Below are positions 6,687 to 16,100 of a DNA stretch of 52,729 bases, in pieces. The notes under the pieces are model-generated. The model did no database searches and was not told where the DNA came from. It saw nothing but the letters and a program-made list of their open reading frames with translations. Each line of letters opens with the position of its first letter. Position 1 is the first letter of the stretch. The translations under genes were made by a program, and so were the position numbers. Origin of the DNA: Tabrizicola sp. (GTDB taxonomy: Bacteria; Pseudomonadota; Alphaproteobacteria; Rhodobacterales; Rhodobacteraceae); assembly GCF_030694085.1 (NCBI RefSeq), contig NZ_JAUXZE010000069.1, positions 1 through 52,729 of the forward strand, written 5' to 3'.

Positions 6687-7985
6687 ATGTTCCCTAACGG
6701 CTTGCGAAAGGCGCCTTGGCAGGCGTTACGCTGGGCGTGGCGGGCATTGCCTCTCTCCGAAGCGGCTCGCCTGAAGGTGGCGCCCTATCTTGATCGATGG
6801 CTGCCGGCGGTCGCGATCCGTATTCGTCATGGGACACCCAAACCGCCTGTCTGGCTCTACCCGAGGCCTGCCGCCGAAATCAGCGCCGGCGATTTTGTTC
6901 TCTCGGGTTTTCTAGGAGATCCCACAGGCATCGGCCGGGCGGGGCGAATGTCCCTACAGGCGCTTAGGGCTAGTCAGCTGACGGTCATCGCCCACGATCT
7001 GAGAACACCACCTCCGGCGGAGGTAAGGGACTCGGTTGGCGGGATCTGGCTGAGCCACTGCAATCCGCCCGAAGCCGTCGGCTTCCTCCTGCAGTCTGAT
7101 CTTCCAAAGGATCGCTACCGGATCGGCTATTGGGCCTGGGAGCTTCCAGAATTGCCGGAAGACTGGGTTCCTGCCATTTCCCTCTTCCACGAGCTCTGGG
7201 CCCCCAGCCAGTTCGTCGCCGACGCCATCGAAAAGTCCCGGGGCGATGCCAATGTCCTGATCAGGGTCGTGCCCCACCCCCTACCCGACATGACGGCGGC
7301 GCATCGCGATCGGTCACGGTTTGGCATTTCCGAAGAGGTCTTCGCTTTCCTCTGCATGTACGACGTCCGTTCAACGTCGGCCCGCAAGAACCCAATGGGC
7401 GCGGTGAAGGCCTTTCAGATGGCTTTCTCGCCACAAGACCAACGGGTTTGCCTGGTGGTGAAGGTCAATTCGACCGATCCTGATCCCACATGTCTGGATC
7501 CGCTCAATCAACAGATCCGCAATTGGCCCAACATACGCTTGATCGTGGAAAGCCTCTCGGATGCAGACTCCGACACCCTGATCGCGACCGCGGATGTCTT
7601 TGTCTCGCTTCACCGGTCAGAGGGTTTTGGGCTTTCCATCGCCCAGGCCATGACCCTAGGGCGGGCCGTGATCGCCACAGGTTGGTCAGGAAACGTTGAT
7701 TTCACCGAGGGTGGGATCATCTCGGTTCCCTACAGCCTCGTGCCGGCTCAGGACCCGAGCGGTCGCTATGACGCCCCGGGCCAGGTTTGGGCTGAGCCTG
7801 ATCTCTACGCCGCGGCTGACGCCATGGTGACCTTCGCAACCGATCCTGCTCTAGCTGCGGCTCTTGGGCGAAAAGGCTACGATCTCGTACGTCAGAAGCT
7901 CCCGGCATATTTTGAAGTTTCACACCTTGCGCCGTGGCTGAGCGAACCCCTCGGGGCCGCCTCTCGTCATCTTGCGCGAGCATGA
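6687..7985 (+). CDS. Glycosyltransferase, GT4-like, 432 aa
   Basis: A cytoplasmic, probably membrane-associated, glycosyltransferase with GT-B fold. The C-terminal domain shows VFVSLHRSEGFGLSIAQAM, the acidic E-x7-type nucleotide-sugar motif, and GRAVIATGWSGN. An upstream GTG at 6597 is possible. I prefer the ATG at 6687, which has GGAG nine bases before it and begins a conserved-looking N-terminus. It lies alone between origin and mobilisation genes and is read rightward. The acceptor is unknown; a role in surface polysaccharide fits the rest of the plasmid. Confidence 0.85.
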   Translation: MFPNGLRKAPWQALRWAWRALPLSEAARLKVAPYLDRWLPAVAIRIRHGTPKPPVWLYPRPAAEISAGDFVLSGFLGDPTGIGRAGRMSLQALRASQLTVIAHDLRTPPPAEVRDSVGGIWLSHCNPPEAVGFLLQSDLPKDRYRIGYWAWELPELPEDWVPAISLFHELWAPSQFVADAIEKSRGDANVLIRVVPHPLPDMTAAHRDRSRFGISEEVFAFLCMYDVRSTSARKNPMGAVKAFQMAFSPQDQRVCLVVKVNSTDPDPTCLDPLNQQIRNWPNIRLIVESLSDADSDTLIATADVFVSLHRSEGFGLSIAQAMTLGRAVIATGWSGNVDFTEGGIISVPYSLVPAQDPSGRYDAPGQVWAEPDLYAAADAMVTFATDPALAAALGRKGYDLVRQKLPAYFEVSHLAPWLSEPLGAASRHLARA

Positions 7986-8170
7986 CCTCGCGCCCCTGGA
8001 AGGGTGACGACCTGCCCCGGTCGCTTCGTTGACGCGCGCTTTTCACCAAGGGTTGGGCGCGTCCGTGGGCCGCGAAGCTACGATAAAGGCTTAGGTTGCT
8101 AGTTTCGCCCTATTCGGTCTGTTAAACCCCCTTGGTCTAGGGTGTTATGCGCTTCAAACCGCATTTGCTC

Positions 8171-8206
8171 GCGTTCGCCTCCGGCGCTCTCCCCGGAGGC
8201 GAACGC
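8171..8206. repeat. Perfect 14-bp inverted repeat in a gene-free stretch
   Basis: GCGTTCGCCTCCGG at 8171-8184 and its exact complement at 8193-8206 flank an eight-base loop. It lies in the 317-base gap between the glycosyltransferase stop (7985) and the gene at 8303. No other feature is seen in that gap. No T run follows on either strand, so a classical terminator is less likely than a protein-binding or single-strand structure. Confidence 0.7.
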
Positions 8207-8302
8207 ACCCCTCCTCCCACGCGAATTGATCCTGGTTGAAGCGCAGCAAGCTCTGCCCCGCCCCATCTTGACGCGCCCGCCGAAGGTCGATCTGCTGGCG
8301 AC

Positions 8303-8524
8303 GTGAAAACACCGAGTCCCGTGAATTTATCAGCCCAGTTAGAGGCGCTCCACGCAGCAGGCGCGACCCCAGAAACGATCATCGTCTCAATGGAAGATTG
8401 GCTCGATATCGCCAAACAGGCCAGAGACCAGGCTCGTGGGAACGCTATCGCCGGCTACACTTTCGCGGGCGTGCCGGTCTTGATCGACAAGACCCAAACA
8501 GCCGTGGTGGTGCAGGTCAGGTAA
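8303..8524 (+). CDS. Hypothetical protein, 73 aa
   Basis: No family is recognised. It is read rightward from a GTG with a weak ribosome site. It has an acidic amphipathic N-terminal half (LSAQLEALHAAGATPETIIV) and a compact C-terminal half (YTFAGVPVLIDKTQTAVVV). It is convergent with traD. Confidence 0.4.
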   Translation: MKTPSPVNLSAQLEALHAAGATPETIIVSMEDWLDIAKQARDQARGNAIAGYTFAGVPVLIDKTQTAVVVQVR

Positions 8525-8602
8525 CTGAGGCGCCGCGTGACGGCGATCGGTCACCTCACAGGGCAATTCACGTTCAGGGGCGCCGCAAGGGCGGTAGGCC
8601 TC

Positions 8603-8869
8603 TCACTGTTCGGCTTCAAAAACTCTGCGGCCGCGCCGCCGCCAGACCTCCACCAGGGCTGCGCTTCCCTCCCCCTTGAGCAGGTCGGCCAGACCAAGGA
8701 ATGCTCCAAACAGAGCGGCTCGATCATCATTGGTGAGATCGACCAGTCCCGCCTTTTGGACGAGGCCGCCCAGCTCGATGAGCTGACGGGTGCGAGCACG
8801 GCGCTCGACGGCCCAGGCGCGATTGTCGGTGCGTGCGCGGGCAGCCTCAAGGCGAGCCATGGCCGCCAC
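8603..8869 (-). CDS. traD: TraD-like conjugal transfer protein, 88 aa
   Basis: A small mobilisation protein of the Ti/rhizobial type. The central stretch RQLIELGGLVQKAGLVDL matches the conserved core of that TraD family, followed by a helical tail. It overlaps the end of traC by 23 bases and is read with it, leftward from oriT, as in the traCDG operon of Ti plasmids. No traG coupling-protein gene follows; the next gene is convergent. Confidence 0.8.
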   Translation of the reverse strand: MAAMARLEAARARTDNRAWAVERRARTRQLIELGGLVQKAGLVDLTNDDRAALFGAFLGLADLLKGEGSAALVEVWRRRGRRVFEAEQ

Positions 8870-9161
8870 CGCTCGTCGCTGCGCTAGTGTCGTCGCCCGA
8901 AGGTTGGCGAAGGCTTTTGCCGGTCCGCGCGCGCCGTTGAAAGAATGCGGCTCCGCGTTGGCGCCACCCCTCCTTTGTTTCTGATTGTTTCGCGCCGTCC
9001 AAGGCCTCCAGCAGGATGCCAGCCAACGTTTCGGGATCGAGGGCGTCGGCCCCCGTCGCGATGACCATCTCGCCCAGCTGGACGACTTTGCGCGCCTTCA
9101 GGGTCTTAGCCTTGTCCTGAAGCGCGCGGAGCTCAGCGTCGATATCGCGGGGTTTGCGCAA
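8847..9161 (-). CDS. traC: TraC-like conjugal transfer accessory protein, 104 aa
   Basis: The N-terminal half is a charged coiled coil (RKPRDIDAELRALQDKAKTL). It is followed by VVQLGEMVIATGADALDPE, a segment typical of TraC/TraD-type relaxosome accessories. Residues 65-104 are basic and low in complexity. Its position, first gene leftward of the oriT candidate with traD next, agrees with the role. The TraC identity rests on context more than on sequence. Confidence 0.65.
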   Translation of the reverse strand: MRKPRDIDAELRALQDKAKTLKARKVVQLGEMVIATGADALDPETLAGILLEALDGAKQSETKEGWRQRGAAFFQRRARTGKSLRQPSGDDTSAATSGGGHGSP

Positions 9162-9270
9162 CCTGTTTCTCCCAGCCTATTGCGCCCCCTCCTAGGAAAC
9201 TAGCAGGCGGCATCGGTGTGTCTAGCTTGGCGGGCTCGCTGGGTTCGGTCAGTCACTCATTGAAGGATGA

Positions 9271-9304
9271 GAGGAGTGCGCGCTTATACGTCGTTGAACG
9301 ACGT
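9271..9304 (-). other. Candidate oriT nick region (RSF1010/MOBQ-like)
   Basis: On the leftward strand a 17-base inverted repeat (ACGTCGTT-C-AACGACGT, 9288-9304) is followed by ATAAGCGCGCACTCCTC. RSF1010 has an inverted repeat followed by AAGTGCGCCCTCCCC with the nick inside it; 12 of these 15 bases agree. The site lies between the divergent traC and relaxase operons, where Ti-type plasmids have oriT. The exact nick is not determined. Confidence 0.72.
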
Positions 9305-9346
9305 GGGCTTTGAAGGCATTGTCAGCGGGCATTTGTGGAGACCTGC

Positions 9347-9664
9347 ATGACGCCCGACGCGTTCCGCCTACTGGCCATGCGCCTGCCAAACGTCGAGTTT
9401 GGCTCCAACCTGGGCAATCACGAATTCCGCGTCGGGACCAAGGTGTTCGCCTCGCTTGGCTCACCTGTCGTCGGCCAAGCGCTGATCAAACTAACGCCGC
9501 GCTCCCAAGCCCAGTTCGTGGCGCTGGCGCCGGGCGCCTTTGCGGCCGCCCCTGGTGGGCAGGGTGCCCGCGGCGGGACCATCGTGAAGCTGGCGATGGC
9601 GGACGCCACGATCCTGGAGCGCGCCCTTGAGGCTGCCCATCAGAAGGCTTCAGGCAAGGGCTAG
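9347..9664 (+). CDS. MmcQ/YjbR-like protein, 105 aa
   Basis: Matches the MmcQ/YjbR (CyaY-fold) pattern: a MTPDAFRLLAMRLPNVEF start, FRVGTKVFASLG in the middle, and a helical C-terminus. The start at 9347 has GGAG nearby; an in-frame ATG at 9335 is less likely. Its stop is two bases before the traA GTG, so the two are cotranscribed. Members of this family often lie near relaxase genes; the role is unknown, though DNA binding has been proposed for the fold. Confidence 0.75.
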   Translation: MTPDAFRLLAMRLPNVEFGSNLGNHEFRVGTKVFASLGSPVVGQALIKLTPRSQAQFVALAPGAFAAAPGGQGARGGTIVKLAMADATILERALEAAHQKASGKG

Positions 9665-9666
9665 GC

Positions 9667-12645
9667 GTGGCGATCTACCATTTCAGCGCCAAGGTTATCA
9701 GTCGCGCCAACGGCTCCAGCGCCGTGGCCGCGGCAGCCTATCGGTCGGGGTGCGAATTGCATGACGAGCGGCTGGGACGGTCGCACAATTTCAGCAACAA
9801 GGCCGGCGTCGAACACTCAGAGATCATGGCCCCGGAGGGCTCGCCCGAACGTTGGCGGGATCGCCAGGCTTTGTGGAATGAGATTGAGGCTGGCGAAATA
9901 CGCAAGGACGCGCAGCTCGCCCGCGAGGTCGAGTTCTCGATACCACGTGAGCTGAATCAGGCTCAGGGCATCGCGCTGGCCCGGGATTTCGTGGCCAAAG
10001 AGTTTGTCGACCGGGGCATGGTTGCCGACCTGAACGTGCATTGGGACATAGGGCCAGATGGTCTGGCCAAGCCGCACGCCCACGTCATGCTTTCGATGCG
10101 CGCGGTCACGCATGACCCAGCCGGACCGGGCGGCTTTGGCAAGAAGGTTCGCGAGTGGAATAGCGCTGAGCTCTTGAGCGACTGGCGGGCGGCCTGGGCC
10201 AACCACGTGAACACCCGATTGGCCGAACTCGACATCGATGCGCGGATCGATCATCGCAGCCTTGAGGCTCAAGGCATCGACCTGGAGCCGCAGCACAAGA
10301 TTGGGCCGGCGGGGATGCGGCGTGACGCCCGCAGCGAGGGTCACAGGCCCGAGGACGCCGAGCGCGCCTTCGATCACCGAGAGATCGCCCGACGCAATGG
10401 CGAGAAGATTATCGCCGAGCCGAGCGTCGCCTTGGACGCGATCACCCGCCAACAGAGCACGTTCACCGATCATGACGTGGCGCGATTTGTTCACCGGCAT
10501 ACCGATGACGCCGATCAGTTCGCCCGGGCGATGAGCGCGGTGAAAACCTCGCCGGAGTTGGTGGCGCTGGGCAGGGATGGCGCCGGCCGCGAGCGTTTCA
10601 GCACGCGCGAGATGCTGACCACGGAAGTGCGGCTGGAACGATCTGCTGAGCAACTTGCAGCTCGTAGCGGGCGTAAGGTCTCGGCGGCGGCGAAGCGGGG
10701 GGGCGTTGCCGCCGCCGAGGGTCGCGGGCTCTCCTTGGGGGGTGCACAGCGCGACGCCTTTGAACATATCATCGGGCCCCAGGATTTTGCACTGGTTGTG
10801 GGCTACGCCGGCGCCGGTAAGAGCGTGATGCTGGGCGTGGCTCGTGAGGCCTGGGAGGCCCAGGGCTACCAGGTCCGCGGCGCCGCCTTGTCTGGCATCG
10901 CGGCCGAGGGCCTGGAGGGCGGTTCAGGGATCGCCTCAAGGACGATCGCCAGTCTCGAGCATGGCTGGGCCCAGGGCCGCGACCTGCTCACCGCTCGCGA
11001 TGTTCTCGTGATCGACGAAGCGGGCATGATCGGTTCTCGGCAGATGGACCGGGTGCTGGCCCACGCGGTGCAGGCCGGCGCCAAGGTGGTGCTGGTTGGG
11101 GATGCCGAGCAGCTGCAGGCGATCGAGGCTGGCGCCGCGTTCCGGGCGCTCACAGAGCGACATGGCGCTGCTGAGATCAACGAGATCCGCCGTCAGCACG
11201 AAGCCTGGCAGCGGGAAGCGACGCGAGAGCTGGCCACGGGCCGCACAGGAGCCGCTCTGGACCGTTACGAGGCCGCGGGCATGGTGTGCGGCCATGGGAC
11301 GCGCGAAGCCGCCCGTGGCGCCCTCGTGGAGGGCTGGGACATCGTGCGGCAGGCCAGGCCGGAGGCCAGCCAATTGATGCTCGCCCACACCCGGGCCGAC
11401 GTGGCTGAGCTCAATCAATTGGCGCGGCGCCGTTTGCGTGAGACCGGCGACCAGCACGTGGGGGCGCTTGGCCCTGACCACTTGGTGCAGACTGAGCGCG
11501 GCGAGCGGTTCTTCGCTGCGGGGGATCGGGTGATGTTCCTGCGTAACGAACGCTCTTTGGGCGTGAAAAACGGCACGCTTGGGACTGTCGAGAAGATTGA
11601 CGGGGCCGGCCTCGCCGTCCGTCTGGATGGTGATGATCGGCGCGAGGTGAGCTTCGATCTGAAGGATTACGCCCACATCGACCACGGCTATGCCGCCACG
11701 ATCCACAAGAGCCAGGGCGTCACCGTGGACCACGCCCATTTGCTGGCCAGCGATGGCTTGGACCGTCACGCCGCCTATGTCGGAATGAGCCGCCACAGAG
11801 AGACGTTGGCGGTCCATTACGGTGCTGATGACTTCAAGGACCGCGCCCAGCTCGCCCGCACCCTTGGCCGCGAGCGGGCCAAGGACACGACCTTGGACTA
11901 TGGGGAGCCACACCTGGCGGAAGCCTTCGCCGAGCGGCGGGGTATTGTCCGGTCGGAGATCAGCGTCACATCGAAAATGGCTAAGCCAGCCAACCGGGCG
12001 CCGTCACGGTTTGCAGGGTTTAGGCCAAAACCTGCGCCCGACCGTCTCGTGGGGGAGCGCAAGGCTGGCCAGGCGCCCTCCCCTGCTCCCATCGCGGACC
12101 TGCAGCGTCGAGAACTGACCGAAGGCGTGCGTGGCTACGCGCGGGCCTTCGCCGATGTGGCGCGGATGGTGCGGAGTGGTTTGCCGGTGTTGCCACACCA
12201 GGAGATAGCCCTGAAGCGCGCCGACGCGGCGCTCTCGGCCGTCAGCCTTGAGGTAAGCCATGACCTGCGCTCAGTGCTGTCGCGCGAGCTTGGGCTCGCC
12301 GGTCGGATCGATCAGCCCGGCGGGATGGAAGCGATCGGCGAGGCGCTGGCCCATGAGCACCGGGTGCGGCTAGACCCCCGTCTGCGCGCCGAGCGGTTTG
12401 TGGAGCACTGGACCGGCCTCAAGGCCCGTCACGCCGAACTGGGCAGCTGGCAGGACGTCGAGGCTCGCCGCCAGGTCGAAGAGCGCATGAAAGCCTTGGC
12501 CAAGGGCCTTGGCCGCGATCCTCAGGTGGAATCGGTGCTGTCGAACCGCCGGCAGGAGCTTGGGCTCTCGACCCCCTCCCCCGGCCGTAACCTCGCCCAG
12601 GATTTGGCGCGGTCGCTTGGCATCGGGCGAGGGCTTAGCCGCTAG
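9667..12645 (+). CDS. traA: Ti-type relaxase-helicase TraA, 992 aa
   Basis: The transfer initiator. Residues 1-230 form the MobA/MobL relaxase (AIYHFSAKVISRANGSSAVA start; metal-binding KPHAHVM near 135-141). Residues 350-720 form a RecD/TraI-like helicase with Walker A GYAGAGKS (379-386), VLVIDEAGM and GYAATIHKSQG near 676. It starts at a GTG two bases after the MmcQ-like gene. Length is close to Ti-plasmid TraA (about 1100). It should nick the oriT candidate and unwind the strand. With no type IV secretion genes seen, transfer needs a helper. Confidence 0.95.
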   Translation: MAIYHFSAKVISRANGSSAVAAAAYRSGCELHDERLGRSHNFSNKAGVEHSEIMAPEGSPERWRDRQALWNEIEAGEIRKDAQLAREVEFSIPRELNQAQGIALARDFVAKEFVDRGMVADLNVHWDIGPDGLAKPHAHVMLSMRAVTHDPAGPGGFGKKVREWNSAELLSDWRAAWANHVNTRLAELDIDARIDHRSLEAQGIDLEPQHKIGPAGMRRDARSEGHRPEDAERAFDHREIARRNGEKIIAEPSVALDAITRQQSTFTDHDVARFVHRHTDDADQFARAMSAVKTSPELVALGRDGAGRERFSTREMLTTEVRLERSAEQLAARSGRKVSAAAKRGGVAAAEGRGLSLGGAQRDAFEHIIGPQDFALVVGYAGAGKSVMLGVAREAWEAQGYQVRGAALSGIAAEGLEGGSGIASRTIASLEHGWAQGRDLLTARDVLVIDEAGMIGSRQMDRVLAHAVQAGAKVVLVGDAEQLQAIEAGAAFRALTERHGAAEINEIRRQHEAWQREATRELATGRTGAALDRYEAAGMVCGHGTREAARGALVEGWDIVRQARPEASQLMLAHTRADVAELNQLARRRLRETGDQHVGALGPDHLVQTERGERFFAAGDRVMFLRNERSLGVKNGTLGTVEKIDGAGLAVRLDGDDRREVSFDLKDYAHIDHGYAATIHKSQGVTVDHAHLLASDGLDRHAAYVGMSRHRETLAVHYGADDFKDRAQLARTLGRERAKDTTLDYGEPHLAEAFAERRGIVRSEISVTSKMAKPANRAPSRFAGFRPKPAPDRLVGERKAGQAPSPAPIADLQRRELTEGVRGYARAFADVARMVRSGLPVLPHQEIALKRADAALSAVSLEVSHDLRSVLSRELGLAGRIDQPGGMEAIGEALAHEHRVRLDPRLRAERFVEHWTGLKARHAELGSWQDVEARRQVEERMKALAKGLGRDPQVESVLSNRRQELGLSTPSPGRNLAQDLARSLGIGRGLSR

Positions 12646-12675
12646 GAAGGTCCATGGCGTGGACGAGCCAAGGCT
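12590..12675 (+). repeat. traA 3' end, left copy of an imperfect duplication
   Basis: The last 45 bases of traA and the following 14 (core 12601-12659) match 32050-32108 at 51 of 59 positions without gaps. The match includes the ATGGCG that starts the DUF6118 gene at the right copy. After it, GACGAGCCAAG still resembles the DUF6118 start (GATGAGCCCGAAG) but quickly reaches a stop. It marks the left boundary of the S-layer module. Confidence 0.8.
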
Positions 12676-13196
12676 GAGGTGTCGCAACTGCGCAGGTTGC
12701 TCTTCAGGCGTGAGGATCGCGACATCCTATATATAAAGAGAATGGCTACCCCGTAGCATGGCTCCTCACCCCCCGAGGATGGAATGGGAACGCGGGTGAG
12801 CATGTGCTGGCGAACCGCAAAAGATCGCGCTGCGTATCACTTGGCAGCACCGACGCGTCCTCTGAGTCGCGCCTTGGGTGAATTGCTAATACTCACTACG
12901 TGAGGGCGCCCCTTCGGAAACCCAATATCTAAATCCAAGCATCCTTCTCATGCCGCCAAGAGCATCGGGATGATTACGCCAGTACGCGCGCCTACGGGTC
13001 GCCCTGCGGCCTACGCCCCTGAAAACACGCCTCGAATATCGTCAAGCCAGGGCCACTCGCGGGCCCCAAGCACAATTTTCACGATAGGGATTCAACGGCG
13101 CCACATTCCGCTTGAGCGACTATGTGGTCTGCTGTATAGCCAGCTCTTGCCCCCAAGCGTCAGCTGGTAGGGCTAGATCTTTGGGAGCGAAACCGA
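12646..13196. other. Gene-free stretch upstream of the S-layer gene
   Basis: 551 bases separate traA and the S-layer gene. The first 30 are the remnant described for the traA duplication. CTATATATAAAGAGA at about 12728 is AT-rich and could be a promoter. The rest has no convincing coding frame; a 66-codon frame at 12970 has no ribosome site or recognisable sequence. The S-layer promoter lies at the right end. Confidence 0.5.
13112..13140 (+). promoter_or_regulatory. Probable promoter of the S-layer gene
   Basis: TTGAGC at 13112 and TATAGC at 13135 are separated by 17 bases, a good housekeeping-sigma arrangement. Transcription would begin near 13147, giving a leader of about 50 bases. The ribosome site GGGAG at 13183 lies nine bases before the ATG. 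S-layer genes are among the most strongly expressed genes of their hosts, in line with a near-consensus promoter. Confidence 0.6.
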
Positions 13197-16100
13197 ATGC
13201 CTTATTCCTCAACACAAATGACAACGTTCTTCACGAACGTGCATGCGGGCCGCGCGCCGACCGCCGCGGAACAACTTCTGCTTAACGCCTGGGCCCAGCA
13301 AAACGCCGCTGGCGTGCTGACCGACGCCGCCGCCCTGCAGCTGGTTGTCGATAGCGCCGATGCCGAAAGCACCGTCGCCCTGCTGACCTACCAATATTTC
13401 ACCGGCTCCGTGCCGACCGCCGCTGGCCTGGCCTACCTGGTCAATTCGGCCACGAACACGACCGATCTGAACGACGCCTACTACGCCGGCTTCAACATCG
13501 AAAACCGCTACATTAACTTCTCCGCCAACCTGGCCCTTTCGGGCCCCACGTCGGCGAGCTTCGCGACCACCTACGGCGGCTTCACGGTCGCCCAGACGAT
13601 CGACGTGGCCTATGAAACGATCATCGGTTCGGCTCAAGCCGCCGCCGCTGGCATCAATGTCGCCGCCGCGAAGGCCGACATCGGCGGCGCCGCCCGCATC
13701 ACCTACTTCACCAACCTGGTGAACCAGCACTTCCCGACCGCGACCGCGGCTCAGAAGGATCTGGCGCTGAAGGCCGAAATCATCGGCTACATCATGGGCG
13801 AAGCCGTGAAGGCCAACGTCGGCGCCTATTCTAACGCCGCTTCGCGCCTGCTGGCCGACCTGGCCGTTGACAATGTCGCCACCCTGGGCGCCAGTCTGAC
13901 CACTAGCTACTCGACGGCTGCTGGCACCTCGACGGGCGTCTCGAGCTTCACCCTTACCGCCGGCACTGACAATGTCACCGGCACCGGCGGCGACGACGTC
14001 ATTAACGCCCCGGCCGGCACCTACACGACCGGCGACACCGTCAACGGCGGCCTGGGCATTGACAGCCTGAACCTCACCCTGACCGGGGCCGCTCCCGTCG
14101 GCACCATCGTCGGCGTTGAAAAGCTTTTCATTACCGCTTCGCCGAACAGCGCCACCCTCGATCTGGCCGGTGTCGCCGGCGTGACCGAGATCACCAACAA
14201 GTCGAGCGCCAACGGTGCCACCGTCACCGTCAACAACGTCGCCGCCATCGCGACCGCCGGTATCGACTCCACCGCCACGGCTCTGACCGTCAACTACGCC
14301 GCCGCCGCTGTCGCCGGCACGGCTGACGCCAGCACCCTGAACCTGTCCGGCGCGTCCAACGCCTCGTTCACGACTGCGGGCATCGAAACCCTGACCGTCA
14401 ACTCGACGGGCTCGGCCAACACCCTGTCGACCCTGGTCGACACGGGCATGACCAAGCTCGCCGTCACGGGCAGCGCCAACCTTACGATCACGGGCGCCGT
14501 TGGCGGCGCGACGATCGCCACGGTTGACGCTTCCGCGGCGACCGGTGCTGTCACCTTGACGACGGGCGCGGGCGCTGGCGGTGCTGGCGCTGTCGGCGTT
14601 ACGGTTCTGGCTCCCACGGCTGCCGCCGCTGGCGCCTTCACCGTAACGACCGCGGGCAACAAGGACACGGTCACCCTCGGCGCTGGCAATGCCACCGTTG
14701 ATACGGCTGGCGGTAGCGACACCATCAATGCTGGCGTCGGCACCAACGTGATCACATCCGGCGCGGGTAACGACACCGTCAATCTGACCGGCACCAAGGA
14801 CACGCTGCGTTTCGCTGAATCGGGCGGCTTGAACTCAGACGTCGTCAATGGCTTCTCGGCCACGTCGGTTATCTCGTTCAACCTCGGCACGGCTGCTACC
14901 GCAACCGCCGTCGCGGCTGCCAATGCTCAGTTCGGCACGGTCGCAACCGGTGCAACCTCCCCGACCATGTCGGGCGTTGGCGGCGCTGCTGCTGCAACCA
15001 CGTTCACTGCAGGCACCACGTTCAACGAAATCTCGACCGGCGGCGCGATTGCTGCGGGCTCGACGATCGTCGAACTGACCGGCGTGTTCACCGACGGCAC
15101 GGCCGCTGGCGCGATCAACGCCCTGGGCGTTTCCGCCACGACCGGTGTCGCCACCGCCCCCACCGGCAAGTTCATCCTGGTCACCTACTCGGTCGGCAAC
15201 GTCGCCCAAGTCTGGTCCTATGCCGGTGACACCACGGTCAACACCGACATCGACGTCGCTGAACTGAGCCTGGTTGCTACCCTGAACGGCGTTGCCGCCG
15301 GTTCGCTGGGTCCGGCAAACTTCTCGACCTTCCTCGGCGCTGCTGCCGCGGCAGTCGTGGGTCCGCTGGCGGGTCAGACGATCAATCTGACGGGTACGCT
15401 GAACCTGGTGACCAACACCGCGAACGCGGCTGGTCAAATCCTGACCGGCGCCGCTGACACCGTGAACGTCGCCATCGGCACCCTGCCGACCGCCGCCGCC
15501 ACGGCCACGACCGGCCTGACGGTTATCGACTCCGCCGTTGGCGACGCCGATGTTCTGAACGCTACTGTTCTGAGCAATGGCTGGGATCTGGGTACGCTGG
15601 TTTCGGGCATCGAAACGGTCAACCTGAACCTGCTGGTTGCCGACAACGGCTTCTCGGCCGCTGCGGTTCTGCCGGGCGCGACGGCGATCAACTTCACGGG
15701 CACTGGCTCGACGGGCGCGATCACCAATGTTCTCAGCGGCACCGCTCTGGGTCTCGGCGCGGGTTACACCGGCACTGTCACCAACAACGATGCCCTGGCT
15801 GCCCTGACCCTGAACCTGCTCGGCAACGCCGGCACCTCGATCGCCACCAGCCCGACCTTTGTGTCGACCGGTCTGATCACGGCGCTGACCGTCAATGCTC
15901 AAGCCAACAGCTTCCTGAACGCTAACTCCGCCGGTGCTGTGTTTAATGCCACGTCTACGACGGTGACCGGCGCTGGTAACCTGACGCTCCTGGCCTCTGC
16001 GGCCGCTTTTGACGCCGCAGCGATCAACGCTTCGACCCCGGCCTATTCGGGCATCCTGACGGCTCGTATTGCTGCCGGCTCTGCCGCTGGCTCTATGGAC

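Noticed and set aside
12970..13170. 66-codon frame upstream of the S-layer gene
   Set aside because: No ribosome site, no recognisable sequence, and it overlaps the likely S-layer promoter.
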